This document shows positions 1 through 10,901 of a stretch of 64,000 bases of DNA, piece after piece. The notes under the pieces are model-generated. The model had not been told where the DNA came from. It saw only the letters and a program-made list of their open reading frames with translations, and did no database searches. Numbering within the stretch: the stretch's first letter is position 1; each line of letters starts with the position of its first letter. Source of the DNA: Carbonactinospora thermoautotrophica (lineage in GTDB: Bacteria; Actinomycetota; Actinomycetes; Streptomycetales; Carbonactinosporaceae); contig NZ_JYIJ01000017.1 of assembly GCF_001543895.1 (NCBI RefSeq), positions 124,001 to 188,000 of the forward strand, written 5' to 3'. The translations under genes and the position numbers were made by a program.

Positions 1-82
1 CGGGCCTGCTGACCGGGCCCGTCGGGACCCACCGACCTCTCCGATCCGCGGCCACGTCTGCGGGGACGCGCCCGCGGCTCGG

Positions 83-598
83 TCAGTCGTGGAGTTCGAA
101 CCAGACGCGCTTACCCGCGCCCTCCGACTCCCAGCCCCAGTCGCTGCTGACCTCGGCGACCAGGGTGAGCCCGCGCCCGGACACGTCCAGCTCCGCCACG
201 TTCTGGGGCACCGGCGGGGAGGGGTTGGCGTCCCAGACGCCGACGCGCAGCACCCCGTCCCCCCGGGAGATCTCCAACCGGATCCCGGTCGCGTCCGGCG
301 CGTACCGGATCGAGTTCGTCACCAGCTCGGAGACGAGCAGCAACGCCGACTCGACCACCTCCGGGGAAAACCGGCCTACCACGGCCACCGCGGTGAGCCG
401 CCGTGCCTTGCGCGCGGAGTCCGGCTGGGCCGGCAGCCAGAATTCGCGGGCCTCCGTCTCGCCGGCGGTCGCGACCGCTGCCGAGGCGGTGCGTCCGACC
501 GCGTTTCCAGCCACCTGTTCGAGTGAATTCGCACCGGGCGAATTCTCGGATTCGTGATCATGGTGAGCCGGTACTGAACCGGCGTCGTGCTGGAGCAT
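83..598 (-). CDS. HATPase-domain regulatory protein (RsbW/anti-sigma kinase-like)
   Basis: A 171-residue protein with a single histidine-kinase-like ATPase fold of the RsbW/SpoIIAB class. The N box (SELVTNSIRYA, about residues 89-99) and the glycine-rich GRGLTLV box (about 142-148) are visible; there is no dimerisation or receiver domain. The first 50 residues look disordered. In actinobacteria such proteins act as small cytoplasmic switch kinases or anti-sigma partners and often sit beside HTH/DUF5753 and DUF397 genes, as here, where it is divergent from that pair. Its partner and target cannot be inferred from sequence. Confidence 0.85.
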   Translation of the reverse strand: MLQHDAGSVPAHHDHESENSPGANSLEQVAGNAVGRTASAAVATAGETEAREFWLPAQPDSARKARRLTAVAVVGRFSPEVVESALLLVSELVTNSIRYAPDATGIRLEISRGDGVLRVGVWDANPSPPVPQNVAELDVSGRGLTLVAEVSSDWGWESEGAGKRVWFELHD

Positions 599-769
599 GC
601 GCCGCCTTTCACGGAAATGGACGCGTGCGTAACCGACGCGTCACCGGTTGGCGTACGTCTCCCGAGATGATGAACATCGACATCAGTTCTTAGCAAGCTT
701 TGCAGCTCGATTTGATTGCACACGATCGAGTGATTGTCGTACCTGATCTGTTCTTCTCACACTTGGCGC

Positions 770-1624
770 ATGGTTTCCACCCCGACCGTGCGCCGCCGAC
801 GAGTGGGCGCCGAACTGCGCCGGATACGCGAGGCAGCCGGAATGACCCTCGAGGACGCGGCCAAGGTGCTCGAGTGCTCGATCTCGAAGATCAGCCGTAT
901 GGAGACCGGGCACGTGAAGGCGCGAGTACGTGACATACGGGAGTTGCTGGACGCGTACGGGCTCGCTGACGAGCAGAGACGCAACGCTCTCCTCAACCTG
1001 GCCCGGAACGCCGACCAGCAGGACTGGTGGATCGACTTCAGCGACGTGCTGTCCAGCCTCGCGCAGCACTACCTGAGCTTGGAGAGCGACGCGGCGTGGT
1101 TTTGCTGCTTCCAGCCCCTGGTCGTGCCCGGGCTGCTGCAAACCGAGGACTACGCGCGCGCCGTCATCTCCGCCGGGCAGATCGAGGAAACACCGGAGAA
1201 GGTCGAAAAACGGGTCGGGATCCGCATGGCCCGGCAGGAAATTCTCTTCCGACCGAACCCGGTGCGGCTCTGGGTCGTGCTGGACGAAGCGGTACTGCGT
1301 CGCGAGGTCGGCGGCCGGGAAGTCATGCGCGGCCAGCTCAAACGTCTCGCCGACGCCGCCGTCATGCCCAACATCACCCTCCAGGTGCTCCCGTACGAGG
1401 TCGGAGCCCACGCCGGAATCGACGGCCCCTTTGTGCTGATCGGTTTTCCCGAGCGGGAGGACCCGGACGTGGTCTTCCTGGAGAACATGACCAGCAGTCT
1501 GTACCTGGAGAACAACGAGGCGGTATATCGCTACAAGCTGGCGTTCGACCACATCCGGGCGGAGGCGCTCTCGCCCCGCCGTTCAGAGGAATTGATCAGA
1601 AAATTGGCCAAGGAGTTCGTTTGA
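770..1624 (+). CDS. XRE-family HTH regulator with DUF5753 domain
   Basis: A 284-residue cytoplasmic DNA-binding protein. The helix-turn-helix lies at about residues 10-62 (RRIREAAGMTLEDAAKVL then ISKISRMETG) and is followed by a DUF5753 domain to the C-terminus. An in-frame ATG lies upstream at 734, but the ATG at 770 starts directly before the conserved HTH region, so it was chosen. The gene is followed two bases later by a DUF397 gene and faces a HATPase gene. This is the arrangement of WhiJ-like developmental and antibiotic regulatory loci in Streptomyces and relatives. The DNA target is unknown. Confidence 0.9.
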   Translation: MVSTPTVRRRRVGAELRRIREAAGMTLEDAAKVLECSISKISRMETGHVKARVRDIRELLDAYGLADEQRRNALLNLARNADQQDWWIDFSDVLSSLAQHYLSLESDAAWFCCFQPLVVPGLLQTEDYARAVISAGQIEETPEKVEKRVGIRMARQEILFRPNPVRLWVVLDEAVLRREVGGREVMRGQLKRLADAAVMPNITLQVLPYEVGAHAGIDGPFVLIGFPEREDPDVVFLENMTSSLYLENNEAVYRYKLAFDHIRAEALSPRRSEELIRKLAKEFV

Positions 1625-1626
1625 CC

Positions 1627-1851
1627 ATGCAGAGGAATCCCGGTGCGGCGAAGCCGGACCTGAACCGGGCCGTGTGGCGGAAGAGCACCCACAGCGGCTC
1701 GGACATCGACTGCGTCGAGGTCGCGGACCTCGGCGAGGTGATCGCGGTCCGCGATTCGAAAAACCCGAGCGGCCCCCATCTCATGTTCACCTTCCGCGAG
1801 TGGACGGCGTTCCTCAGCGGTGTGCGGGGCGGCGAATTCGACCTCGCCTGA
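1627..1851 (+). CDS. DUF397 domain protein
   Basis: A 74-residue acidic protein with the family core: WRKSTHSGS near the N-terminus, then CVEVAD and VRDSKNPSGP, and an aromatic W-x-x-F-L near the end. The ATG lies two bases after the stop of the HTH/DUF5753 gene, with AAGGAG at about 1609-1614 inside the end of that gene, so the pair is almost certainly cotranscribed. DUF397 proteins are thought to modulate the paired HTH regulator; a direct interaction here is inferred. Confidence 0.88.
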   Translation: MQRNPGAAKPDLNRAVWRKSTHSGSDIDCVEVADLGEVIAVRDSKNPSGPHLMFTFREWTAFLSGVRGGEFDLA

Positions 1852-1865
1852 TCCACATCCCCATC

Positions 1866-1914
1866 CCCGCCGTGCGGGAGACCCCGGCGCAGTGGGTGCC
1901 TCCCGCACGGCGGG
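1866..1914. terminator. Hairpin downstream of the DUF397 gene
   Basis: A perfect 15-bp stem (1866-1880 with 1900-1914) around a 19-base loop begins 14 bases after the DUF397 stop. It has no T tract, so it is a factor-assisted terminator or mRNA 3' stabiliser at best. I see no gene in the rest of 1852-2276. Confidence 0.45.
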
Positions 1915-2276
1915 CGGCTGCCGTTCCGCCTGACCCCGTTCGCCTGGCTTGGTTTCCTGGGCGTCGACGACCTCCTGCACGGAATTGACAAAACCCGAAA
2001 GGTGTTCACTTATTAGGTGATGCCTCGTCGTCGTCGGGATCCGCTCGGCAGCGGGTCGTTTTCCGCGGCGTCCCCCGGACCCGGGGAGGCGTCCCGCACC
2101 CGGGTGGGCCTCCCCGCGGACGGCGGCGACCAGGCCCGAGCTGTGACACTCGCCACGGCTGAGCCCCGTGTCACCGGGAACTTTTCAGCCGCTGTCGGGT
2201 CGTTGACTGAACAGTCACCGGGCGCCGACCCGTACAGTCCGTAGCAGGGACGCGCCCACCAGGAGGAGGGATCGAC

Positions 2277-2441
2277 ATGGTCGTCGCCTTGGATCCGGCG
2301 CTGGGCAACCCGGTCGACGGCATCACCGCCGCCGCGGCGGCACTGGCCGCGGTCCTGGGATCCGCGCTCGCCAAGAAGCTGGCCAAGAAGCCGGTCCCGG
2401 TGCGCGTTCGCGCCCGGCGCCCCGGGCAACGGGAGCGGTGA
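2277..2441 (+). CDS. Small basic protein, 54 residues, unknown
   Basis: This ORF starts with ATG behind a very strong ribosome-binding site (AGGAGGAGGG at 2261-2270, six bases before the start). The product has a short acidic or neutral N-terminus (MVVALDPALGNP), an alanine-rich helix (about residues 16-34) and a strongly basic tail rich in Arg and Lys (LAKKLAKKPVPVRVRARR). That suggests a small nucleic-acid-binding or membrane-surface protein, but I recognise no family. It stands alone between the DUF397 gene and the formate dehydrogenase-like gene. The near-optimal Shine-Dalgarno and GC-rich third positions support it as a real gene. Confidence 0.5.
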   Translation: MVVALDPALGNPVDGITAAAAALAAVLGSALAKKLAKKPVPVRVRARRPGQRER

Positions 2442-2683
2442 CCCTCCGCGCAGACATCGGCTCAGGCGACAACGACCTGGGTTCCGGTTCCGCCCCGGCG
2501 GGCGAAGGCGTGGGCGGACACTCCGGGCCCGGTAGAGCGCTCGTCGCTTCGGGTCGACCACCGCAGGTCCGCGTTCAGCCGGCCGAGCAGCCGATCCTGG
2601 ATGACAGCCGCTGGGCGTGCGGCTTTGTCGCGCGTGCCGCGCAGGCCTCGTGCTGGCTGGACGCGAGCCGCGACCAGCGGCTC

Positions 2684-2755
2684 GCCGGTGGCGATCCCGT
2701 CCAACCTGCCGGTGACGATCCCGTCCAACTCGCCAGTGGCGATCCCAACCGATAC
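2684..2755. repeat. Three 24-bp direct repeats upstream of the formate dehydrogenase-like gene
   Basis: Three head-to-tail 24-bp units (2684-2707, 2708-2731, 2732-2755) share GCC-G/A-GTGGCGATCCC with few changes; the third is the most diverged. They end 80 bases before the start of the oxidoreductase gene, in an otherwise empty 393-base stretch (2442-2834). They could be an iterated regulator site or the relic of a repeat-coding leader. No protein match is claimed. Confidence 0.6.
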
Positions 2756-2834
2756 GACGGGTTTTATGGGATCCCGTCCCGCCCTCCCTCCCAACGGCTA
2801 CGGTTACGTCGAGCACGTAGTGGAGGTGAGCCTG

Positions 2835-5129
<2,295 letters not shown>

Positions 5130-5132
5130 GCC

Positions 5133-5954
5133 ATGGGTCGCGTCACCGGCCGGCGCCGGGTCGTCCGCATCGACGGCGACCGCCGTGTCGCCCGCCCGGA
5201 CACACTGGTCGCCGAGGAGCCGCTGGAGATCCGGGTCGCCGGCCGCCCGCTCGCGGTGACCATGCGCACGCCCGGCGACGACTTCGACCTGGTGTTCGGG
5301 TTCCTGGCCACCGAGGGCGTGATCACGAGCGCCGACGACGTGGCCGCGCTGCGGTACTGCGCGGGCACCGGACCCGACGGCGAGAACACGTACAACGTCA
5401 TCGACGCCGCCTTGGCCCCGGGCGTCGCGCCGCCCGATCCGGGGGTGGCGCGCAACTTCTACACGACCAGCTCGTGCGGCGTGTGTGGCAAGGCCAGCAT
5501 CGACGCGATCCGGATCCGCGGCCGGTACGACGTGGCCAGCGACCCGGTGCGGGTGACCCCGGCCGTGCTGAGCGGGCTGCCCGACACCCTGCGCGCCGCC
5601 CAGCAGGTGTTCGAGCGCACCGGCGGGCTGCACGCCGCCGGGCTGTTCAGCGCCGGCGGGCAACTGCTCGCGCTGCGCGAGGACGTGGGGCGCCACAACG
5701 CCGTGGACAAGCTCATCGGCTGGGCGGTCCGCGCGGCCAAGCTCCCCCTGCGCGGCACGCTCCTGCTCGTCTCCGGCCGGGCGTCGTTCGAGCTGACCCA
5801 GAAGGCGTACCTGGCCGGGATCCCTGTCCTGGCCGCGGTGTCCGCCCCGTCCACCCTGGCGGTCGACCTGGCCGCCGAAACCGGCATGACGCTGGTCGGC
5901 TTCCTGCGCGGGCGGACCATGAACGTGTACGCCGGCGCGGAACGCGTCCGGTAG
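5133..5954 (+). CDS. fdhD: Formate dehydrogenase accessory sulfurtransferase FdhD
   Basis: A 273-residue FdhD protein. Members transfer sulfur from a cysteine desulfurase to the bis-MGD cofactor, a step needed for active formate dehydrogenase. The catalytic loop motif CGVCGK is present, with the two conserved cysteines at residues 115 and 118. [17 protein letters not shown] (about 48-65) and the C-terminal [11 protein letters not shown] also match the family. The start lies three bases after the stop of the upstream oxidoreductase, so the two are cotranscribed, which supports assigning the oxidoreductase to the formate dehydrogenase group. Confidence 0.95.
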   Translation: MGRVTGRRRVVRIDGDRRVARPDTLVAEEPLEIRVAGRPLAVTMRTPGDDFDLVFGFLATEGVITSADDVAALRYCAGTGPDGENTYNVIDAALAPGVAPPDPGVARNFYTTSSCGVCGKASIDAIRIRGRYDVASDPVRVTPAVLSGLPDTLRAAQQVFERTGGLHAAGLFSAGGQLLALREDVGRHNAVDKLIGWAVRAAKLPLRGTLLLVSGRASFELTQKAYLAGIPVLAAVSAPSTLAVDLAAETGMTLVGFLRGRTMNVYAGAERVR

Positions 5955-6274
5955 CGCGGCGGGCGCGAACACGGCCACCAGGCTGCGGGCCCGTCGTGGC
6001 CGCCGCCGGAGCGGCCCAGGCCGCCCTCGGCCTCGGTGGCGCGGTCTGCGCGTCGGCCGCATTGCGGTCGCCTCCCTCGCCGTGCCGCTCGTGACGGATG
6101 TCGCGCCCTCGGAGTCCCACCGGGTCAGCCCTCTGGAGGAGACCGGCGGAGGTGACCGCACCGCCGTCCTCGTGCCGGGCCCAGGACCGATGCCTGCCGC
6201 GCTCGCACGCGACCTCCGCCCCCGCAGGACTCGACCCGGTCACCTCTCTTGGCCGGGTCGGTCCTGCGCGCTAG

Positions 6275-6314
6275 ATTCTGAGAGTAGCTATCAAGTGATA
6301 GTTACTCTCAGAAT
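6275..6314. promoter_or_regulatory. 40-bp near-perfect palindrome, likely TetR operator
   Basis: Two 19-base arms (6275-6293 and 6296-6314) match at 18 positions across a 2-base centre. The palindrome ends 22 bases before the GTG of the MFS exporter gene. It is markedly AT-richer than its surroundings. The TetR gene directly downstream of the exporter is the obvious candidate to bind it. The rest of 5955-6336 shows no gene. Confidence 0.75.
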
Positions 6315-6336
6315 GATTTTCCCATCTGGAGGTCCT

Positions 6337-7857
6337 GTGCGCCGCGCCGTCGCACTCGCCGCGCTCTGCCTGTCCATCCTGGTCGTGGGCCTGGATGCCA
6401 CGATCCTCAACGTCGCCCTGCCGACGATCGCGGGATCCCTGCACGCCAGCACCGCCGAACTGCAGTGGATCGTCGACGCGTACGTGCTGGCCCTCGCCGC
6501 CGGCATGCTGCCGGCCGGGGCGGCCGGCGACCGGTACGGCCGCAAGCGGCTGCTGCTCGCCGGGCTCGTCGTGTTCGGGATCAGCTCCGTCTGGTCCGCC
6601 GCCGCGGACTCCCCCGCCGAGCTGATCGCCGCGCGCGCCGTGATGGGCGTCGGCGCGGCGATCGTCATGCCGCTGGTGATGGCGTTCGTACCGGTCCTGT
6701 TCGGCGAGCGGGAGCGACCGCGGGCGATCGCGGTCATGACAGCCGCCATGGGGGCCGGGCTGCCGCTCGGCCCGATCGCCGGCGGGTACCTGCTGGAGCA
6801 CTACACCTGGGGCGCGGTGTTCCTGGTGAACGTGCCGGTCATCGGCCTGGCCCTGCCGGTCGCCGCCCTGCTGCTCCCCGAGTCCCGCAACCCGCGGCCG
6901 CCACGCCTCGACCTCGTGGGCGCCGTCACCGGGACCACCGGCCTGGTCGGCGTGGTGTACGGGACCGTGCAGGCGCCGGTCGCCGGCTGGGACGACCCCG
7001 AGGTCCTCGCCACCCTCGGCGGCGGCCTGCTGCTGCTCGCCGGGTTCGGCTGGTGGATCCGCCGGGCGCGCGACCCGCTGGTCAGCCCCGCGCTCTTCGC
7101 CGACCAGGGGTTCACCTGGGCGACCGTCGCTACGGTCACAGTCCAGTTCGCCCTGTACGGCGTGCTGTTCGTCACCCCGCTGTACCTGCAGGCCGTCCAC
7201 GGGCACGACCCGCTCGGCACCGGGCTGCGGCTCACCCCGCTGCTGGCCGCGCTGTTCGTCGGCGCTCCCCTGAGCCAGGTCCTCGACCGCCGGACCGGCA
7301 CCAAGGTCACCGTCGCCCTCGGGCTGGCGCTGCTCGCCGGCGGGCTCGGCCTGCTGGCCCGGGTCGACGCCACCAGCGGGTACGGCGAGGTCGCGGCGGC
7401 ACTGGCCGGGATCGGGCTCGGCCTCGGCGTGGCCATGGCCCCGGCCATGGACGCCGTGGTCGGCGGCCTGCCCGACCAGCACACCGGGGTCGGCGCGGCG
7501 GTCAACAACGCGCTCCGTCAGGTGGGCGGCGCCTTCGGGGTCGCCGTCCTCGGCAGCCTCCTGTCGGAGGTGTACGCGTCCCGGCTCGACCCCGCCCTCC
7601 AGGGGATGCCGGCGCCGCTCGCCGGCGCGGCCCGGGAGTCGGTGACCGCCGCCCTGGCGGTCGCCGGCCAGCTGGGACCGGCCGGCGGGACCGCCCTGCG
7701 GGCCGCGGCGGCGCAGGCCTTCACCGACGCGCTGTCCGCCGTGGCGCTCACCTGCGCGCTCGTCGCCGTGGCCGGCGTGCTGCTCACGCTGCGCTTCCTC
7801 CGTCGCCGACCCGCTCCCGCCCCGGCTCCGGCCGAGCCGGCCGGAGCCCGCGGCTGA
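6337..7857 (+). CDS. MFS drug-efflux transporter (EmrB/QacA-like, DHA2 family)
   Basis: A 506-residue integral membrane protein with about 14 hydrophobic segments. It carries the DHA2 signatures LDATILNVALPTI (residues about 22-34, end of TM1) and GDRYGRKRLL (loop 2-3). It probably exports drugs or metabolites using the proton gradient. Longer in-frame starts exist at 6082 and 6313, but 6313 overlaps the operator palindrome. GTG 6337 is preceded by GGAGG (6328-6332) and gives the family's typical N-terminus. A TetR gene follows 21 bases later, so an auto-regulated efflux cassette is likely. Confidence 0.9.
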   Translation: MRRAVALAALCLSILVVGLDATILNVALPTIAGSLHASTAELQWIVDAYVLALAAGMLPAGAAGDRYGRKRLLLAGLVVFGISSVWSAAADSPAELIAARAVMGVGAAIVMPLVMAFVPVLFGERERPRAIAVMTAAMGAGLPLGPIAGGYLLEHYTWGAVFLVNVPVIGLALPVAALLLPESRNPRPPRLDLVGAVTGTTGLVGVVYGTVQAPVAGWDDPEVLATLGGGLLLLAGFGWWIRRARDPLVSPALFADQGFTWATVATVTVQFALYGVLFVTPLYLQAVHGHDPLGTGLRLTPLLAALFVGAPLSQVLDRRTGTKVTVALGLALLAGGLGLLARVDATSGYGEVAAALAGIGLGLGVAMAPAMDAVVGGLPDQHTGVGAAVNNALRQVGGAFGVAVLGSLLSEVYASRLDPALQGMPAPLAGAARESVTAALAVAGQLGPAGGTALRAAAAQAFTDALSAVALTCALVAVAGVLLTLRFLRRRPAPAPAPAEPAGARG

Positions 7858-7878
7858 CGAGGCGCGAGAATCGAGGTG

Positions 7879-8463
7879 ATGACCGGTCTGCGGGAACTCA
7901 AGAAGCTCAGAACCCGACGCGCCATCCAGGAACAGGCCCTGCGCCTGTTCCTGGAGAAGGGGTACGCGGCGACCACGGTCGAGGAGATCGCCGCCGCGGC
8001 CGAGGTGTCCCCGGCCACGTTCTTCCGGTACTTCCCCACCAAGGAGGACGTGGTCCTCAGCGACGAGTACGACCCGCTGATCGAACGGCTGCTCGCGGAA
8101 CGTCCCGCGGACGAACCCCCGGTCCAGCGGGTCCGCCGCGCCCTGGCCGCGGGCTTCGCCCAGGTGTACGCGGCCGACCGTGACCGGCTGCTCGCCCGGG
8201 TCCGGTTGATCCTCGACACGCCCGCGCTGCGCGCCCGGCTGTGGGAGAACCAGTTGGCCACGCAGGAACTTCTCCGCCGGGCGCTGGGCGGGCGCGAGGA
8301 CACGGTGGAGGAGGCGCTGCGCACCCGCCTGATCGCCGCCGGCTGCGTCACGGCCGTCGTCACCGCCCTGATCACCTGGGTGGAGACCGGCGGGACCGCC
8401 GACCTGCCCGACCTCGTCGACCGGGCCCTCGCGACCCTGGAGGCCGGGTTCCAGGACACCTGA
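7879..8463 (+). CDS. TetR-family transcriptional regulator
   Basis: About 194 residues. The N-terminal TetR HTH is clear: RRAIQEQALRLFLEKGYAAT, then VEEIAAAAEVSPATFFRYF with the typical FFRYFPTKEDV at about residues 45-58. The C-terminal two-thirds is a helical ligand-binding domain of the MftR/AcrR_17-like type. GTG 7876 and ATG 7879 are both possible starts; ATG is chosen. It is cotranscribed with the efflux gene and probably represses it through the palindrome at 6275-6314. Confidence 0.9.
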   Translation: MTGLRELKKLRTRRAIQEQALRLFLEKGYAATTVEEIAAAAEVSPATFFRYFPTKEDVVLSDEYDPLIERLLAERPADEPPVQRVRRALAAGFAQVYAADRDRLLARVRLILDTPALRARLWENQLATQELLRRALGGREDTVEEALRTRLIAAGCVTAVVTALITWVETGGTADLPDLVDRALATLEAGFQDT

Positions 8464-8469
8464 CGCGGG

Positions 8470-9108
8470 TCAGTCGTCCGACTTCACCTGCTCCGGCGGC
8501 ACGAACCGCCAGCTCTGCGCCTCCTTCTCGGGCCGGGGCCGGTGCTGGGCGAGGATGTTGTTCCTGCCTTCCTTGGCGCCGCCGATGTCGAGGGCCTTGT
8601 CGCTGTGGTCGGCGATCAGCATGTACCCGCCGTCCTGGCCGGTCTTCAGCCGCCACTCCGCTCCCGGGCCCTCGCACGGGCCGAGCACGACGTGCGCCTG
8701 GGATTCGGTCGCGCCGTTCTCGACCGTCATGCACTTGCCGCTCGCCACGGACACAAGGCGGACCAGGCCGTCCCCGGCGTCGACCACCTTCCACTGCTGG
8801 TTCGGCCCCCCGTGCTTCGGATACGAGATGATCTTCGTCCCGTCGTCCTGCCGCGCGCCGCTCACATCGGCGGCCAGGCTCGGATGACCCACGTTCACCA
8901 TCACGTACGGCACCTCGCGCGGCAGGTCCTCGGACTGCCCGTCCCCGCCCGGTCGCGGGGTGGCGGAAGCCTGAGGCGGCGTGGTGCCGGCGTCGGCGAC
9001 GCGCGCCGGTCCGTGCTCGGGGCGTGCGAGCACACCCCAGGCACTGCCGACGGACGCCCCCACGAACGCGGCGAGCAGCAGGACACGAATGACGAGGCCA
9101 CGAGTCAC
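8470..9108 (-). CDS. Secreted or membrane-anchored ricin-type lectin domain protein
   Basis: A 212-residue protein with an N-terminal hydrophobic segment (about 5-27: LVIRVLLLAAFVGASVGSAW) acting as signal peptide or anchor. A Pro/Thr-rich linker (about 35-62) leads to a single ricin B-like beta-trefoil (about 68-205). Repeated Q-W motifs are seen in NQQWKVVDAGDGLVRLVS and later QSWRF. Such domains bind sugars, but no enzyme domain is attached, so a cell-surface carbohydrate-binding role is inferred. It is convergent with the TetR gene. Confidence 0.8.
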   Translation of the reverse strand: MTRGLVIRVLLLAAFVGASVGSAWGVLARPEHGPARVADAGTTPPQASATPRPGGDGQSEDLPREVPYVMVNVGHPSLAADVSGARQDDGTKIISYPKHGGPNQQWKVVDAGDGLVRLVSVASGKCMTVENGATESQAHVVLGPCEGPGAEWRLKTGQDGGYMLIADHSDKALDIGGAKEGRNNILAQHRPRPEKEAQSWRFVPPEQVKSDD

Positions 9109-9259
9109 GGTGCTCCCCGGAAGGATGTTCTCGAACGGTCGGCGAACCCCTGGATCTTCTCATCCGAGGAGATCACAAGTCGGCTGTCCGCCCTGGTGAG
9201 CGTGGTTCGGAACCGCGCGCTGTCCGGAATGCCGTAGGGGTACGACGCGGGGGGGCGCG

Positions 9260-9619
9260 TCACAGGTACAGACCGGTCGCTCCGTCACCGTCCTGGAGGC
9301 GCTCGGCGGCCACCGCGTGGATGTCCCGCTCCCGCAGCAGGATGTAATCCACGCCGCGGACCTCGACCTCGCCGCGGTCCTCCGGATCGAACAGCACCCG
9401 GTCACCGGGTTCCACCGTCCGCACGTTCTGCCCCACGGCGACCACCTGCGCCCAGGCGAGCCGCTTCCCCATCTTCGCGTTCGCGGGAATCAGCAGACCG
9501 CCCGAGGTGCGCCGCTCGCCCTCGTTCTGGTCGACCTTCACCAGGACGCGGTCATGCAGCATGCGGATGGGCAGCTTCTCCTCGAAGCTGGTGCTCTCCG
9601 GTTGGTTATGCGCGCTCAC
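9260..9619 (-). CDS. GroES-like co-chaperonin family protein
   Basis: A 119-residue protein of the Cpn10 fold: IRMLHDRVLVKVDQNEGERRTSGGLLIP (about 18-45) contains the mobile-loop region, followed by VVAVGQNVRTVEPGDRVLF and a C-terminal YILLRERDIHAV. It is longer than canonical GroES (about 100) at both ends and no groEL is adjacent, so it is likely a stand-alone paralogue rather than the main GroES. Many actinobacteria have such a gene. Its function is not established. Confidence 0.8.
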   Translation of the reverse strand: MSAHNQPESTSFEEKLPIRMLHDRVLVKVDQNEGERRTSGGLLIPANAKMGKRLAWAQVVAVGQNVRTVEPGDRVLFDPEDRGEVEVRGVDYILLRERDIHAVAAERLQDGDGATGLYL

Positions 9620-9652
9620 GCTTGTGACGGTACCTCGCCCGTACGGGTGACT

Positions 9653-10090
9653 TCACACCGGCCGACACAATACCTGACCGGCGCGGCTCGACCGGCGCCA
9701 CCGCAGCACGAGCAGGCCCATGAGAACCAGCACACCCGCCCCCGCGATCGCGACCTGCTTCCTGCGCAATCGACCGGCTTCGTCCACGACCTGCGCCTTG
9801 ACACGCCGCACGCCGCGCCGGGTCACGTTCCGCGGGCTGATCCGTTCGCCGATGTGCTCGATGGTCTGGGCCAGATGGGCGCGCGTCCGCTCGATCTGCG
9901 CCTCGATCTCGGCCGGGCTGCGGTGCCCGTCCCCGCGCTGCGGGACCACCGCGCCGCTCTCGGCCGCGGCGGTCCTCGCCTCGTCCGTCGCCGGGGCCGC
10001 CACCCGCGCCGCGCCGCTGCCCCGCCCTGGGGCGGCGCCGGTCGTGTCCGCGGTACCCCGCCTCGTGTCCTTGTCCGGTGCCTTGTCCAC
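9653..10090 (-). CDS. DUF3618 membrane protein
   Basis: A 145-residue protein. The DUF3618 core is RSPAEIEAQIERTRAHLAQTIEHIGERISPRNV (about 57-89), and a single C-terminal membrane helix follows (about 112-129). A long disordered N-terminus precedes it. The open frame runs far upstream inside the ABC transporter gene, but GTG 10090 has GGAGG just ahead and starts immediately before the hydrophilic region, so it was chosen. The family's function is unknown; members often sit with phage-holin-like envelope genes. Confidence 0.82.
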   Translation of the reverse strand: MDKAPDKDTRRGTADTTGAAPGRGSGAARVAAPATDEARTAAAESGAVVPQRGDGHRSPAEIEAQIERTRAHLAQTIEHIGERISPRNVTRRGVRRVKAQVVDEAGRLRRKQVAIAGAGVLVLMGLLVLRWRRSSRAGQVLCRPV

Positions 10091-10149
10091 GGCCCACCTC
10101 CGGTACGCGCTTCCGCTAACCCGTACCCGGTTCGGCCACTGGCTCACCT

Positions 10150-10899
10150 TCAGAACCCGGCGGGTGCGGCCGAAGGGCTGAACCCGAACGGCAGCTCCAA
10201 CCGGTGCTCTCTCAGCAGTTCCGCGTCGGCCAGCAGGTCCCGGGTGGGACCGTCGGCGACGATCACCCCGGAGTCGAGGATCAGCGACCGGGGGCAGAGC
10301 TGGAGCGCGTACGGCAGGTCGTGCGTGACCATGAGCAGCGTGACGTCCAGGCCGAGCAGGATCTCGGCCAGCTCGCGGCGGCTCGCCGGGTCCAGGTTGG
10401 AGGACGGCTCGTCCAGGACCAGGACCTCCGGCTCCATCGCCAGCACGGTCGCCACCGCGACCCGGCGGCGCTGGCCGAAGCTCAGATGGTGGGGCGGGCG
10501 GTCGGCGTGCTCGAGCATCCCCACCTGGGCCAGCGCGCGCTCCACCCGGGCCTTCAGCTCGGCCCCGCGGTATCCCAGATTGGCCGGCCCGAACGCCACG
10601 TCCTCCCACACCGTGGGCAGGAAGAGCTGGTCGTCGGGGTCCTGGAACACGATGCCGACCCGGCGGCGGATCTCCCGGAGGGTGCCGTCGCCCACCTCGA
10701 GCCCGCCGACGCGGATGCTGCCGGCCTGCGCGCGCAGGATGCCGTTCAGGTGCAGCACGAGGGTGGTCTTGCCGGCGCCGTTCGGGCCCAGCAGCGCCAC
10801 CCGCTCGCCGCGCGCGATCCGGAAGTCCACGCCGAACAGCGCCTGGTGCCCGTCCGGGTACGCGAACGCCAGCCCGCGTACCTCCAGCACGTCCGTCAT
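10150..10899 (-). CDS. cbiO: ECF-type nickel/cobalt ABC transporter ATPase (CbiO/NikO)
   Basis: A 249-residue ATPase. The Walker A is GPNGAGKTT (about 38-46), the Q loop VFQDPDDQLF, the signature LSFGQRR (a common CbiO variant of LSGGQ), and Walker B VLVLDEPSSNLD. It powers uptake of Ni or Co ions through the M and Q subunits. It is the last gene of a tightly packed minus-strand operon M, N-like, Q, O; its ATG lies two bases after the cbiQ stop. The candidate Nur box upstream of the operon favours nickel. Confidence 0.93.
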   Translation of the reverse strand: MTDVLEVRGLAFAYPDGHQALFGVDFRIARGERVALLGPNGAGKTTLVLHLNGILRAQAGSIRVGGLEVGDGTLREIRRRVGIVFQDPDDQLFLPTVWEDVAFGPANLGYRGAELKARVERALAQVGMLEHADRPPHHLSFGQRRRVAVATVLAMEPEVLVLDEPSSNLDPASRRELAEILLGLDVTLLMVTHDLPYALQLCPRSLILDSGVIVADGPTRDLLADAELLREHRLELPFGFSPSAAPAGF

Positions 10900-10901
10900 G
10901 C

